A stretch of 15,818 nt of DNA from positions 1 to 15,818 of the forward strand of contig JBOHPP010000071.1 in assembly GCA_050731755.1 (NCBI GenBank), given 5' to 3'. Positions within the stretch are counted from its first letter, which is position 1; the number at the start of each line of letters is the position of its first letter. A program made the translations under genes and the position numbers. A model generated the notes under the pieces. The model was not told where the DNA came from, searched no databases, and was given only the letters and a program-made list of their open reading frames with translations. Origin of the DNA: JBOHPP01 sp050731755 (GTDB lineage: Bacteria > Methylomirabilota > Methylomirabilia > Rokubacteriales > CSP1-6). Of the stretch, positions 1-6,200 are shown piece by piece.

Positions 1-154
1 GTACGAGGACCTCGGAGGCGACCTCGACAACGACCATGGCGACGGCCGGCCTGGCACGCAGCAGCGCTTCCTGGACGGTGATGTCACGGGCGACGGCCAC
101 GGCGGGACAGAGCGTCGTCAACGCGAGCGCGAGCCACCGCATCATCGGCCGCAT
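1..154 (-). CDS. Secreted protein, N-terminal fragment (possible trypsin-like peptidase)
   Basis: Reading the minus strand from ATG at 154 gives an open frame of 51 codons that runs off the left edge. It begins MRPMMRWLALALTTLCPAVA, a clear Sec signal peptide with likely cleavage after AVA at about residue 22. The next part reads DITVQEALLRARPAVAMVVV. The 'RPAV-hydrophobic-hydrophobic' stretch resembles the start of the mature region of secreted trypsin/HtrA-like serine peptidases, where it forms the first strand before the catalytic domain. No catalytic residue lies inside the window, so the family call is an inference. A second in-frame ATG lies at 145. I prefer 154 because GGGG and AGG lie just before it. 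The gene follows the repeat protein on the same strand, separated from it by a strong hairpin. Confidence 0.5.
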   Translation of the reverse strand, partial: MRPMMRWLALALTTLCPAVAVARDITVQEALLRARPAVAMVVVEVASEVLV

Positions 155-180
155 CCTATCCCCGGGTACGTGAAGAACGA

Positions 181-210
181 AGGCTCCAGGGGCCGAAACC
201 CCTGGAGCCT
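181..210 (-). terminator. Rho-independent-type terminator of the octapeptide-repeat gene
   Basis: A perfect 12-bp inverted repeat (AGGCTCCAGGGG at 181-192, CCCCTGGAGCCT at 199-210) encloses a 6-base loop. It lies 24 bases past the stop codon of the minus-strand repeat gene. Read on the minus strand, the hairpin is followed by TCGTTCTTC, a modest T-rich tail. The position and perfect stem support a terminator that separates the repeat gene from the secreted protein downstream. The tail is weaker than in the textbook form. Confidence 0.75.
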
Positions 211-233
211 CGTCGTGGTGCTATCGCGTCGTG

Positions 234-809
234 CTACTTGAGCGCCGCGATCGCCGCGTCGGCCTTGGCCTTGGCGGTCTTGTTGTCGCCGGCCTTGCAC
301 GCCGCCTCGGCTTCCCTGATGAGGTTCGAAGCCGTGTTCACCCCACCCGCCGCCTTGGCGCCGGCGAGCGAGCGCGGGGCCTGAACATCCTGACCGCGCG
401 GCGCCTGCTGCGCCTGACTACGCGGGGCCTGCACGTCCTGGCCGCGCGGCGCCTGCACGTCCTGACCACGCGGGGCCTGAACATCCTGACCACGCGGAGC
501 CTGCACATCTTGGCCACGAGCGCCGGCTAGCGACCGCGGCGCCTGAACGTCTTGACCGCGCGGAGCCTGCACGTCCTGACCCCGCGGCGCCTGAACATCC
601 TGACCGCGCGGCGCCTGCACGTCTTGGCCGCGCGCGCCGGCCAGCGAGCGCGGCGCCTGCACGTCTTGGCTCTTGGCTGTGCCCGACTTCTGGCTCAGCA
701 TCTGCTTTGCCTTCGCCACCTCCGGCGGGCACGCCGATTGGGCGGCAGCGGCCGCCGTGAAGGCGGCAACCAGTACAACGCTCATCGTTGCGGCTAGCAA
801 TTTCTTCAT
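234..809 (-). CDS. Secreted octapeptide-repeat protein of unknown function
   Basis: A 191-residue protein that I cannot assign to a named family. Residues 1-23 form a Sec signal peptide (MKKLLAATMSVVLVAAFTAA), so the product is exported. A short mature head (24-46) contains Cys27. Residues 47-146 are almost entirely octapeptides: nine exact GQDVQAPR units, one SQDVQAPR and one degenerate SQAQQAPR, broken by SLAGAR at 55-60 and 93-98; SLAGAK follows at 147-152. The Ala/Lys-rich tail (153-191) looks like an amphipathic helix and holds the second cysteine, Cys171, so one disulfide could bracket the repeat. Each unit has one Asp and one Arg and is rich in Gln and Pro, suggesting an extended or disordered, charge-balanced rod. 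The ATG at 809 is preceded by AGGAG at good spacing. A sigma-54-type promoter lies upstream and a hairpin terminator downstream, so it is probably transcribed alone. Confidence 0.8.
   Translation of the reverse strand: MKKLLAATMSVVLVAAFTAAAAAQSACPPEVAKAKQMLSQKSGTAKSQDVQAPRSLAGARGQDVQAPRGQDVQAPRGQDVQAPRGQDVQAPRSLAGARGQDVQAPRGQDVQAPRGQDVQAPRGQDVQAPRSQAQQAPRGQDVQAPRSLAGAKAAGGVNTASNLIREAEAACKAGDNKTAKAKADAAIAALK
372..671 (-). repeat. Coding 24-bp tandem repeat array (eleven octapeptide units, two 18-bp spacers)
   Basis: Eleven 24-bp units read on the minus strand at 671-648, 629-534 (four units), 515-420 (four), 419-396 (degenerate SQAQQAPR) and 395-372. Two 18-bp SLAGAR spacers sit at 647-630 and 533-516; a third copy, SLAGAK, follows at 371-354. 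Every unit keeps the reading frame. Among the ten QDVQAPR units, differences fall at third codon positions (GGT/GGC, CAG/CAA, GAC/GAT, GTG/GTT, GCC/GCG/GCT, CGC/CGT/CGG). The only amino-acid change is Gly to Ser at the first position of one unit. Copy number may vary between strains by slippage or recombination. Confidence 0.95.
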
Positions 810-938
810 CGTCTCCTCTTCCTTCCGATGTGTGGTTTGGATCGAACTCCCCGGCCGCTCCTCGGTCGCCCTCCACCCCCTTAGATGCGTGGAATCGAAA
901 GCGCGGTTGCCCTCCTCCTCATCTTGGTTCCTGGTTAC

Positions 939-953
939 GCAAGGCAGATGCCA
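939..953 (-). promoter_or_regulatory. Putative sigma-54 (-24/-12) promoter of the octapeptide-repeat gene
   Basis: On the minus strand 953-939 reads TGGCA, six bases, TTGC. This matches the core of the sigma-54 consensus TGGCACG-N4-TTGCW, with exactly 10 bases between the GG at -24 and the GC at -12. The less conserved C and G after TGGCA and the final W do not match. Transcription would begin near 927, giving a leader of about 118 bases before the ATG at 809. A GCCGG/CCGGC dyad at 1050-1067 could be an upstream activator site, but such dyads are common in GC-rich DNA. Confidence 0.5.
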
Positions 954-1091
954 CCCCCTCGAGGCTGGGAAAGCAACAGTTTTCAGGCATTTACCGGTCA
1001 GTCTCTGCCGTGCTGTGGGCGATGTGCCCGATGATCGCCGCCCGGCCCTGCCGGCACTCTGCCCGGCCCCTATGGTAGGCTTGAGGCCCTG

Positions 1092-2420
1092 ATGTCCCGC
1101 CTGGCGCGCATCGCGCTCGCGCTGCTCGTCCTCGTCGTCACGAGCGCTTGTGCCATCGGGCGCTCAGCCCCCGTCGCCTCCACGCCCGTCCCCAGTCGCC
1201 ATGTGCTGCCCAACGGCGTGCGCATCGTCATCGAGGAGCACCGGCGCAGTGACGTGGTGGCGCTGCAGTTGTGGGTCCAGGCGGGCGGACGCGACGAAAG
1301 CCCGGCCGAGTTGGGGCTGGCCCACTATCTCGAGCACCTGCTGTTCAAGGGAACGACCTCGCGGCCGGAGGGCTTCATCGACCGCCAGGTGGAGGGCGTG
1401 GGAGGCCGCATGAACGCCGGCACGTCGCTCGACTACACGTACTACCACATGCTGCTGCCGGCCCGGCGCGCGCTCGCCGGCATCGAAACGCTGGCCGACA
1501 TCAGCGTCAACGCCAGTCTCGACGAGGGGCAGCTCGAGCGCGAAAAGCGGGTGGTGCTGGAGGAGATGCGGCTGGGCGAGGACAACCCCAATCGCTTCCT
1601 GCTCCGCCAGCTCTACGTGGCCGCCTTCGACGGTCACCCCTACGGGCGCCCCGTCATCGGGACGGTCGACCTCATTCGCAACCTGACGCGCGACCAGCTC
1701 GTGCGCTTCTACCGGCGCCACTATGTGCCCGAGGCCTTCACGCTCGTGGTCGTGGGCGCGGTGAACCGTGCTGAGGTCCTCGACGCAGCGGCTCGGGCCT
1801 TCGGGCGATTGACCCGCAGCGGCACCAGCCGTCTGCCGGTGGGGGCACCCGCCGACACGCGCGCCGTGCGCCTCGAGCAAGCCCGGCCCGGCGCCCACGC
1901 GTACCTCGGGCTGGCCTGGTTGGCGCCCAAGCTGGAGCACGCCGATACGCCGGCCGTGGACTTGCTGGTGACGATCCTCGGCCAGGGGCGGTCGCCGCGC
2001 CTGGTGCGAAGCCTGCGAGACCGCCTCGGGCTGGTCAACTCCATCGCCGCCGGATACTCGGCGCTCGAGGCCGCCGGAGTCATCACCCTCACCGCGCAGC
2101 TCGAGCCCGCGAACCTCGCCCGGGCCGAGGCCGAGATCTGGCGCGAGCTGCGCCGCGTCCACGACGAGGGCGTGCACGCGCGCGAGCTGGAGCGCGCGCG
2201 GACGACTGAGGAGGCGCGGCGGGAGTTCCAGGCCGAGACCGCCGAGGGACGCGCCTTCGTGCTCGGGCACGCGGAGACGGTGTGGCGACTCGAGGAGGAG
2301 CGCGCCTATCTGGACCGCCTCCGGGCCGTGACGCCCGAGCAGATTCGCGCGGCGGCCCGTCGATATCTCGACCTCGGCCGGTATGCCCGGGTCGTCTTGA
2401 TGCCGGGAGACCGCTCGTGA
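1092..2420 (+). CDS. M16 family zinc peptidase, catalytic subunit (putative lipoprotein)
   Basis: A 442-residue M16 (pitrilysin/insulinase-type) metallopeptidase. The inverted zinc motif is intact: HYLEH at 78-82, with the distal zinc-ligand glutamate at E157 or E158 in VVLEEMR. The N-terminal domain spans about 36-220 and the C-terminal M16 domain about 225-430. The N-terminus is hydrophobic and ends in TSAC (Cys20), a plausible though imperfect lipobox, so the protein is probably exported and perhaps lipid-anchored. The start at 1092 has GAGG five bases upstream. The C-terminal domain reads GLVNSIAAG where a tyrosine of the substrate-binding Arg/Tyr pair is expected. The next gene has that tyrosine (GLAYAVG) but lacks the zinc motif, so the two products probably form one heterodimeric protease, as known for paired M16B proteins. 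The substrate is unknown. Confidence 0.92.
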   Translation: MSRLARIALALLVLVVTSACAIGRSAPVASTPVPSRHVLPNGVRIVIEEHRRSDVVALQLWVQAGGRDESPAELGLAHYLEHLLFKGTTSRPEGFIDRQVEGVGGRMNAGTSLDYTYYHMLLPARRALAGIETLADISVNASLDEGQLEREKRVVLEEMRLGEDNPNRFLLRQLYVAAFDGHPYGRPVIGTVDLIRNLTRDQLVRFYRRHYVPEAFTLVVVGAVNRAEVLDAAARAFGRLTRSGTSRLPVGAPADTRAVRLEQARPGAHAYLGLAWLAPKLEHADTPAVDLLVTILGQGRSPRLVRSLRDRLGLVNSIAAGYSALEAAGVITLTAQLEPANLARAEAEIWRELRRVHDEGVHARELERARTTEEARREFQAETAEGRAFVLGHAETVWRLEEERAYLDRLRAVTPEQIRAAARRYLDLGRYARVVLMPGDRS

Positions 2421-3712
2421 TCCCGCATCCGGCCGGTCTGGCCCTGGCGCTGCTGCTGCTGGCCCCCGTCGCGAGCATGGCCCAGCCGGCGGGGACAACC
2501 CGCCACGCGCTGGCAAACGGCATGCGGGTGCTGGTGCGAGAGGATGCCGAGGCGGGCGTGGTGGCGGTGTCGCTCCAGACCCTCGCGGGTTCACGCTTCG
2601 AGGCACCCGAGATCGCCGGCATCACCAATTTCCTGCACCGCGCGATGCTGCGGGGCACCAGCCGGCACACCGCCGAGCGGCTCGTGGAAGCGGCGGAAGA
2701 CATCGGTGGCGCCCTGGACGCCTCGGCCGACGTGGACTACTCGGAGGTGCGAGGGAGCGCGCTGGCCCGGCACTGGGAAACCCTCCTCGGCCTGATCGCC
2801 GAGGTGGCTCTGACCCCGACCATGCCGCCGGACGAGGTGGACAAAGAGCGCCGTCTGATCCTGAGCCAGATCCAGACGCGCGCCGACAACCCGTTTCCGG
2901 CCGCGTTCGACGTTTTGCTCGGCGAGCTGTACCCGGCTCACCCCTACAGCTGGCCGCCGGTCGGCCGGCGGGAAGCGATCGCCCGCGTCACGCGCGACGC
3001 CCTTGTCGCGCACCACCAGAGCATCTATCGGCCCGACCGGCTCGTCCTCGCCGTGAGCGGCCGAGTCGAGCCCCGGAGCGTTCGGCGCGTGGCCGAGCGG
3101 CTGTTCGGCGCGCTCCCGGTCGGCGCGCCCACGCCGCTGCCGGCGCTGCCGCCGCCCCGGCCGACCGAAGAGCGCCGCCTCCTGGACCGGCCGGCCCGTC
3201 AGGCCCAGATCCTCATCGGGTACGTCGCTTCCGGACTCGCGGAGGCCGACTATGCGGCGACCAAAGTTCTCGGCGCCCTGCTGGGTGGAGGCATGGCCGG
3301 CCGCCTCTTCGTCGAGCTGCGGGACCGGTTGGGGCTGGCCTATGCCGTCGGTGTGCTCAGCCCCACGCGGGCGGGGCCGGGGCCGTTCGTGGCCTATTTG
3401 GGAACCGCGCGCGAGAACGTGGCGGCGGCGGAGGCGGCGGTGCGGCGCGAGCTGGATCGCGTCCGGGCCGAGGGCGCGACCGAGGACGAGGTGGCCCGGG
3501 CCAAGGCCTACGTGCTGGGGAGCCTGGCCATGGACCGGCGCTCCAACGCGCGCCACGCCTGGTACCTGGCCTTCTTCGAGGTCGTCGGGGCCGGATGGGA
3601 CTTTCCCGAGAGGCACGCGCGCGCCATCGAAGCGGTCACCCCGGCCGACGTGCAGGCCGCGGCTCGTCGCCACCTGACGAACCCCACCACCGTCGTGCTC
3701 CAGCCCCGCTGA
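2417..3712 (+). CDS. M16 family peptidase-like protein, non-catalytic partner
   Basis: A 431-residue M16-fold protein. I place the start at GTG 2417, which overlaps the previous stop in a GTGA junction. This start gives a clean signal peptide (MIPHPAGLALALLLLAPVAS, cleaved near AQPA), whereas the longer open frame from 2282 would run 45 codons into the upstream gene. Where the catalytic subunit has HYLEH this protein reads NFLHR (71-75), and the distal glutamate region reads LILSQI, so zinc binding is lost. The C-terminal domain keeps GLAYAVG, which fits the substrate-binding tyrosine of the M16 Arg/Tyr pair. The likely role is as the partner that completes the substrate chamber of the upstream protease in the periplasm. 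The assignment to family is firm; the heterodimer is inferred from adjacency and complementary motifs. Confidence 0.9.
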   Translation: MIPHPAGLALALLLLAPVASMAQPAGTTRHALANGMRVLVREDAEAGVVAVSLQTLAGSRFEAPEIAGITNFLHRAMLRGTSRHTAERLVEAAEDIGGALDASADVDYSEVRGSALARHWETLLGLIAEVALTPTMPPDEVDKERRLILSQIQTRADNPFPAAFDVLLGELYPAHPYSWPPVGRREAIARVTRDALVAHHQSIYRPDRLVLAVSGRVEPRSVRRVAERLFGALPVGAPTPLPALPPPRPTEERRLLDRPARQAQILIGYVASGLAEADYAATKVLGALLGGGMAGRLFVELRDRLGLAYAVGVLSPTRAGPGPFVAYLGTARENVAAAEAAVRRELDRVRAEGATEDEVARAKAYVLGSLAMDRRSNARHAWYLAFFEVVGAGWDFPERHARAIEAVTPADVQAAARRHLTNPTTVVLQPR

Positions 3713-4425
3713 TGCTGCCGCTCAAGGACGACGTGCCCAGCAACACCTTCCCGCTGGTCACGGTGGGGATCGTCGGGGCCAACGTGGCGGCGTTCCTCTA
3801 CCAGGTCTCGCTGCAGATGAGTCCCGATCCGGGAGCGCTCCGCGCCGCCCAGGAGCTCGTCTTCGAGTTCGGCGTGATCCCGTGCCGGCTCAGCGGATCG
3901 TGCCGGACGCCGGCGGACTTTCACCATCCGGCGCTGACGGTCTTCACGTCCATGTTCCTGCACGGCGGCCTGTTCCACATCGCGGGCAACATGCTCTATC
4001 TGTGGATCTTCGGCAACAACGTCGAGGACACGCTGGGCCACAGTCGTTTCCTGGTGTTCTACCTGCTGGCGGGCCTCGCCGCCGCCGCGGCTCAGACCGT
4101 GATCAACCCGGCCTCATCCATCCCCATGATCGGAGCCAGCGGGGCCGTCTCCGGAGTGCTGGGCGCCTACCTGCTCCTCTTTCCTCAGGCTCGGGTGCTG
4201 ACCCTCATCACCTTCGGGTTCTTCTTCCGGCTCGTCTACGTCCCGGCGATGATCGTTTTGGGGTTCTGGATCGTCGTACAGTTCCTCAACGGGTTCATCA
4301 CCTTCAGTGCCGCGGCGGCCGGTCGGGAGGTGGGCGGCGTGGCGTGGTTCGCCCACATCGGCGGGTTCCTGGCCGGCCTCATCCTCCTGTTTGTTCTGCG
4401 GCCGTCCCGGCGCCCTCGCCTATAA
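3712..4425 (+). CDS. Rhomboid family intramembrane serine protease
   Basis: A 237-residue multi-pass membrane protein of the rhomboid family, which cleaves transmembrane segments of other proteins inside the bilayer. The family motifs are all present: HGGLFHIAGNMLYLWIFGNN (84-103, containing the oxyanion-side His and Asn), GASG at 141-144 with catalytic Ser143, and AHIGG with catalytic His215. About six hydrophobic segments can be seen (near 15-33, 75-101, 113-131, 139-157, 174-194 and 209-233). The start ATG at 3712 overlaps the stop of the M16 partner (TGATG); a longer open frame exists from 3595 but lies inside the M16 gene. The N-terminus MLPLKDDVPSNTFPLVT is typical of this bacterial subgroup. 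The physiological substrate cannot be read from the sequence. Confidence 0.93.
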   Translation: MLPLKDDVPSNTFPLVTVGIVGANVAAFLYQVSLQMSPDPGALRAAQELVFEFGVIPCRLSGSCRTPADFHHPALTVFTSMFLHGGLFHIAGNMLYLWIFGNNVEDTLGHSRFLVFYLLAGLAAAAAQTVINPASSIPMIGASGAVSGVLGAYLLLFPQARVLTLITFGFFFRLVYVPAMIVLGFWIVVQFLNGFITFSAAAAGREVGGVAWFAHIGGFLAGLILLFVLRPSRRPRL

Positions 4426-4426
4426 T
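4421..4426 (+). promoter_or_regulatory. TATAAT hexamer before tlyA, possible -10 element
   Basis: TATAAT overlaps the TAA stop of the rhomboid gene and lies 10 bases before the preferred tlyA ATG. No convincing -35 hexamer is seen at 16-18 bp spacing (the nearest candidate, TTGTTC at 4391, is 24 bp away). A promoter here would give an almost leaderless tlyA transcript. It is reported because such an AT-only hexamer is rare in this GC-rich DNA and a second copy lies before secA. Confidence 0.25.
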
Positions 4427-4436
4427 GAGGAAACGT

Positions 4437-5228
4437 ATGGCGGCGCGTACGCGTATCGACCGATTGCTGGTGGAGCGGGGCCTGGTGGAGAGCCGCGAGA
4501 AGGCGGCCAAGCTCATCATGGCCGGCGACGTTTTCGTGGACGGCGAGCGGGTGGACAAGGCCGGCGCCCTGGTGGGTCCCGAGGCCGAGCTGGAGCTCAA
4601 GGGACGCTCTCCCTACGTGAGCCGGGGTGGCGAGAAGCTGGTCTACGCGCTCGACCACTTCAACGTCAACGTGGTCGACCGCATCTGTATCGACGTGGGC
4701 GCCTCCACCGGGGGGTTCACCGATTGCCTGCTGCAGCGGGGGGCGGCCCGGGTGTACGCGGTGGACGTCGGCACCGGCCAGCTCGACGCGCGGCTGCGGC
4801 GGGACCCCCGGGTCGTGGTCATGGAGAAGACCAACGCCCGCGTGCTGGATCCGCGCATCTTCTCCGAGCAGCCCACGCTGGCCGTGGTGGACGTCTCCTT
4901 CATCTCGTTGGAGAAGGTCTTGCCCGCCGTGCTGGGGGTGGTGGCTCCCCGTGCCGACGTCATCGCGCTCATCAAGCCCCAGTTCGAGGTGGGGCGCGAG
5001 CTGGTGGGCAAGGGGGGCGTGGTGCGTGATCCCGCCCTGCACCGGGGGGTGGTGGCCCGGCTGGCGCGCTACACGGTGCTGCGCGGCTGGCACGTGCTCG
5101 GCGTGGCGGCGTCCCCGCTGCGCGGCCCCAAGGGCAATCGCGAGTTCTTCCTCCACGCGTGTTCGCACGGGCGGACCGCCACCAACATCGAGACCATGAT
5201 CAGCCGCACCGTCGAGGCGCTGGCGTGA
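4437..5228 (+). CDS. tlyA: TlyA family rRNA (cytidine-2'-O)-methyltransferase
   Basis: A 263-residue protein combining an RNA-binding S4 domain (about 5-60, TRIDRLLVERGL onward) with a FtsJ/RrmJ-like SAM methyltransferase domain (about 60-260). The SAM-binding loop is DVGASTGGFTD (86-96). The K-D-K-E tetrad of this enzyme class can be placed at K67 (GGEKL), D152 (VVDVSFISL), K180 (LIKPQFEVG) and E236 (NREFF). TlyA enzymes 2'-O-methylate cytidines in 23S rRNA and, in some lineages, 16S rRNA; which are modified here cannot be told. I chose ATG 4437 because GAGG lies six bases upstream and the protein then starts MAARTRIDRLL. ATG 4425, overlapping the rhomboid stop, is an in-frame alternative adding MRKR. 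The gene overlaps nadK, and tlyA-nadK-recN is a conserved bacterial order. Confidence 0.95.
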   Translation: MAARTRIDRLLVERGLVESREKAAKLIMAGDVFVDGERVDKAGALVGPEAELELKGRSPYVSRGGEKLVYALDHFNVNVVDRICIDVGASTGGFTDCLLQRGAARVYAVDVGTGQLDARLRRDPRVVVMEKTNARVLDPRIFSEQPTLAVVDVSFISLEKVLPAVLGVVAPRADVIALIKPQFEVGRELVGKGGVVRDPALHRGVVARLARYTVLRGWHVLGVAASPLRGPKGNREFFLHACSHGRTATNIETMISRTVEALA

Positions 5229-6082
5229 CTCGCGTCGGCGTCGTCGCCAAACCGGACGCCGGCGAAGGGCAGGGGGTCCTGCGGGGGCTGATCGAGTGGC
5301 TGAACGGGCGCGGTCTGCCCGTGCTCGTGGACAAGGAAACGGCGAGCCTCGTCGCCGACCTGCCCGTCGCTCAGGCCAGCCGGAACGATCTGCCCAGCCA
5401 GGTGGACTTCATCGTGGTGCTGGGCGGCGACGGCACGCTGCTCTCGGTGGCGCGGGCGGTGGGCGACCTCGGCGTTCCCATCCTGGGCGTCAATCTCGGC
5501 GGCCTCGGGTTCCTCACCGCCACCACGCTGGAGGAGATGACGCCGGCCCTGGAGGCCCTGCTGAGCGGGCGGATGGTCGTGGAAGAGCGCATGATGCTGG
5601 CCGCCCGGGTGCGCCGCGGCGGAAGCACCGCCGGCCAGTTCCTGGCCCTCAACGACGTCGTGATCATGAAGTCGGCCATGAGCCGCATCATCGATCTCAA
5701 CGTGTCCGTGGATGGCGCGTCGGCGACGGCATATCGCGCCGACGGGCTCATCATCGCGACGCCGACTGGCTCCACCGCCTACTCGCTGTCGGCCGGCGGG
5801 CCGATTCTGTTCCCCACCATGGACGCCGTGGTGCTGACCCCCATCTGCTCCCACACGCTCACCAACCGCCCCATCGTGCTGCCGGGCACCCAGCGCATCG
5901 AGGTGACGCTGCTCACCAACCAGGAGGTCATGCTGACGATCGACGGTCAGGTGGGCTTCGCGCTGCGCGAGCGCGACGGCGTGGAAGTCGAGCGGGCCGC
6001 CTCCCGGATCCGCCTGGTGCGCTTCCCCCACAAGCACTTCTTCTCGGTGCTGCGCACCAAGTTGAAGTGGGGAGAACGCTGA
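5225..6082 (+). CDS. nadK: NAD kinase
   Basis: A 285-residue ATP-NAD kinase, the cytosolic enzyme that phosphorylates NAD to NADP. The diagnostic GGDGT motif is at 67-71 (VVLGGDGTLL), followed by the glycine-rich VNLGGLGFLTA. The NAD-binding region with LNDVVI and the TPTGSTAYSLSAGGPI signature are present and intact. The length matches bacterial NadK. The start is the GTG at 5225, which overlaps the tlyA stop (GTGA); this gives TRVGVVAKPDAG, the usual first beta strand, while the longer frame from 5159 lies within tlyA. Expression is probably coupled to tlyA by the overlap. A gap of 118 bases to recN follows; it contains GC-rich partial inverted repeats but no clear terminator. Confidence 0.96.
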   Translation: MTRVGVVAKPDAGEGQGVLRGLIEWLNGRGLPVLVDKETASLVADLPVAQASRNDLPSQVDFIVVLGGDGTLLSVARAVGDLGVPILGVNLGGLGFLTATTLEEMTPALEALLSGRMVVEERMMLAARVRRGGSTAGQFLALNDVVIMKSAMSRIIDLNVSVDGASATAYRADGLIIATPTGSTAYSLSAGGPILFPTMDAVVLTPICSHTLTNRPIVLPGTQRIEVTLLTNQEVMLTIDGQVGFALRERDGVEVERAASRIRLVRFPHKHFFSVLRTKLKWGER

Positions 6083-6200
6083 GCCACCCCCACTGAGAGT
6101 CGGCGGGGGGGGCAGCACGAACCCTCGCGGCCCGCCCTGTTGGTCTTGCGACGGATACGGCTTGAGCGACCGGCCGAAATCACGGATCATCAGCGGCGGG

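Noticed and set aside
372..671. Regularly spaced repeats suggesting a CRISPR array
   Set aside because: Units are 24 bp directly abutting with no unique spacers, and the period is a multiple of three inside a frame with signal peptide, ribosome site and stop.
231..797. Plus-strand open frames with Arg/Leu-rich repeats (231-530, 552-797)
   Set aside because: They are antisense readings of the octapeptide repeat; they lack a ribosome site, a signal and any family resemblance, and are interrupted between the two pieces.
1048..1076. Sigma-70 type promoter before the first M16 gene (CTGCCG, 17 bases, TATGGT)
   Set aside because: Each hexamer matches the consensus at only three or four positions; not distinguishable from background.
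6102..6136. Possible terminator between nadK and recN (GGCGGG at 6102-6107, CCCGCC at 6131-6136)
   Set aside because: Only six pairs with a 23-base loop and no T-rich tail; such pairs are frequent in GC-rich DNA.
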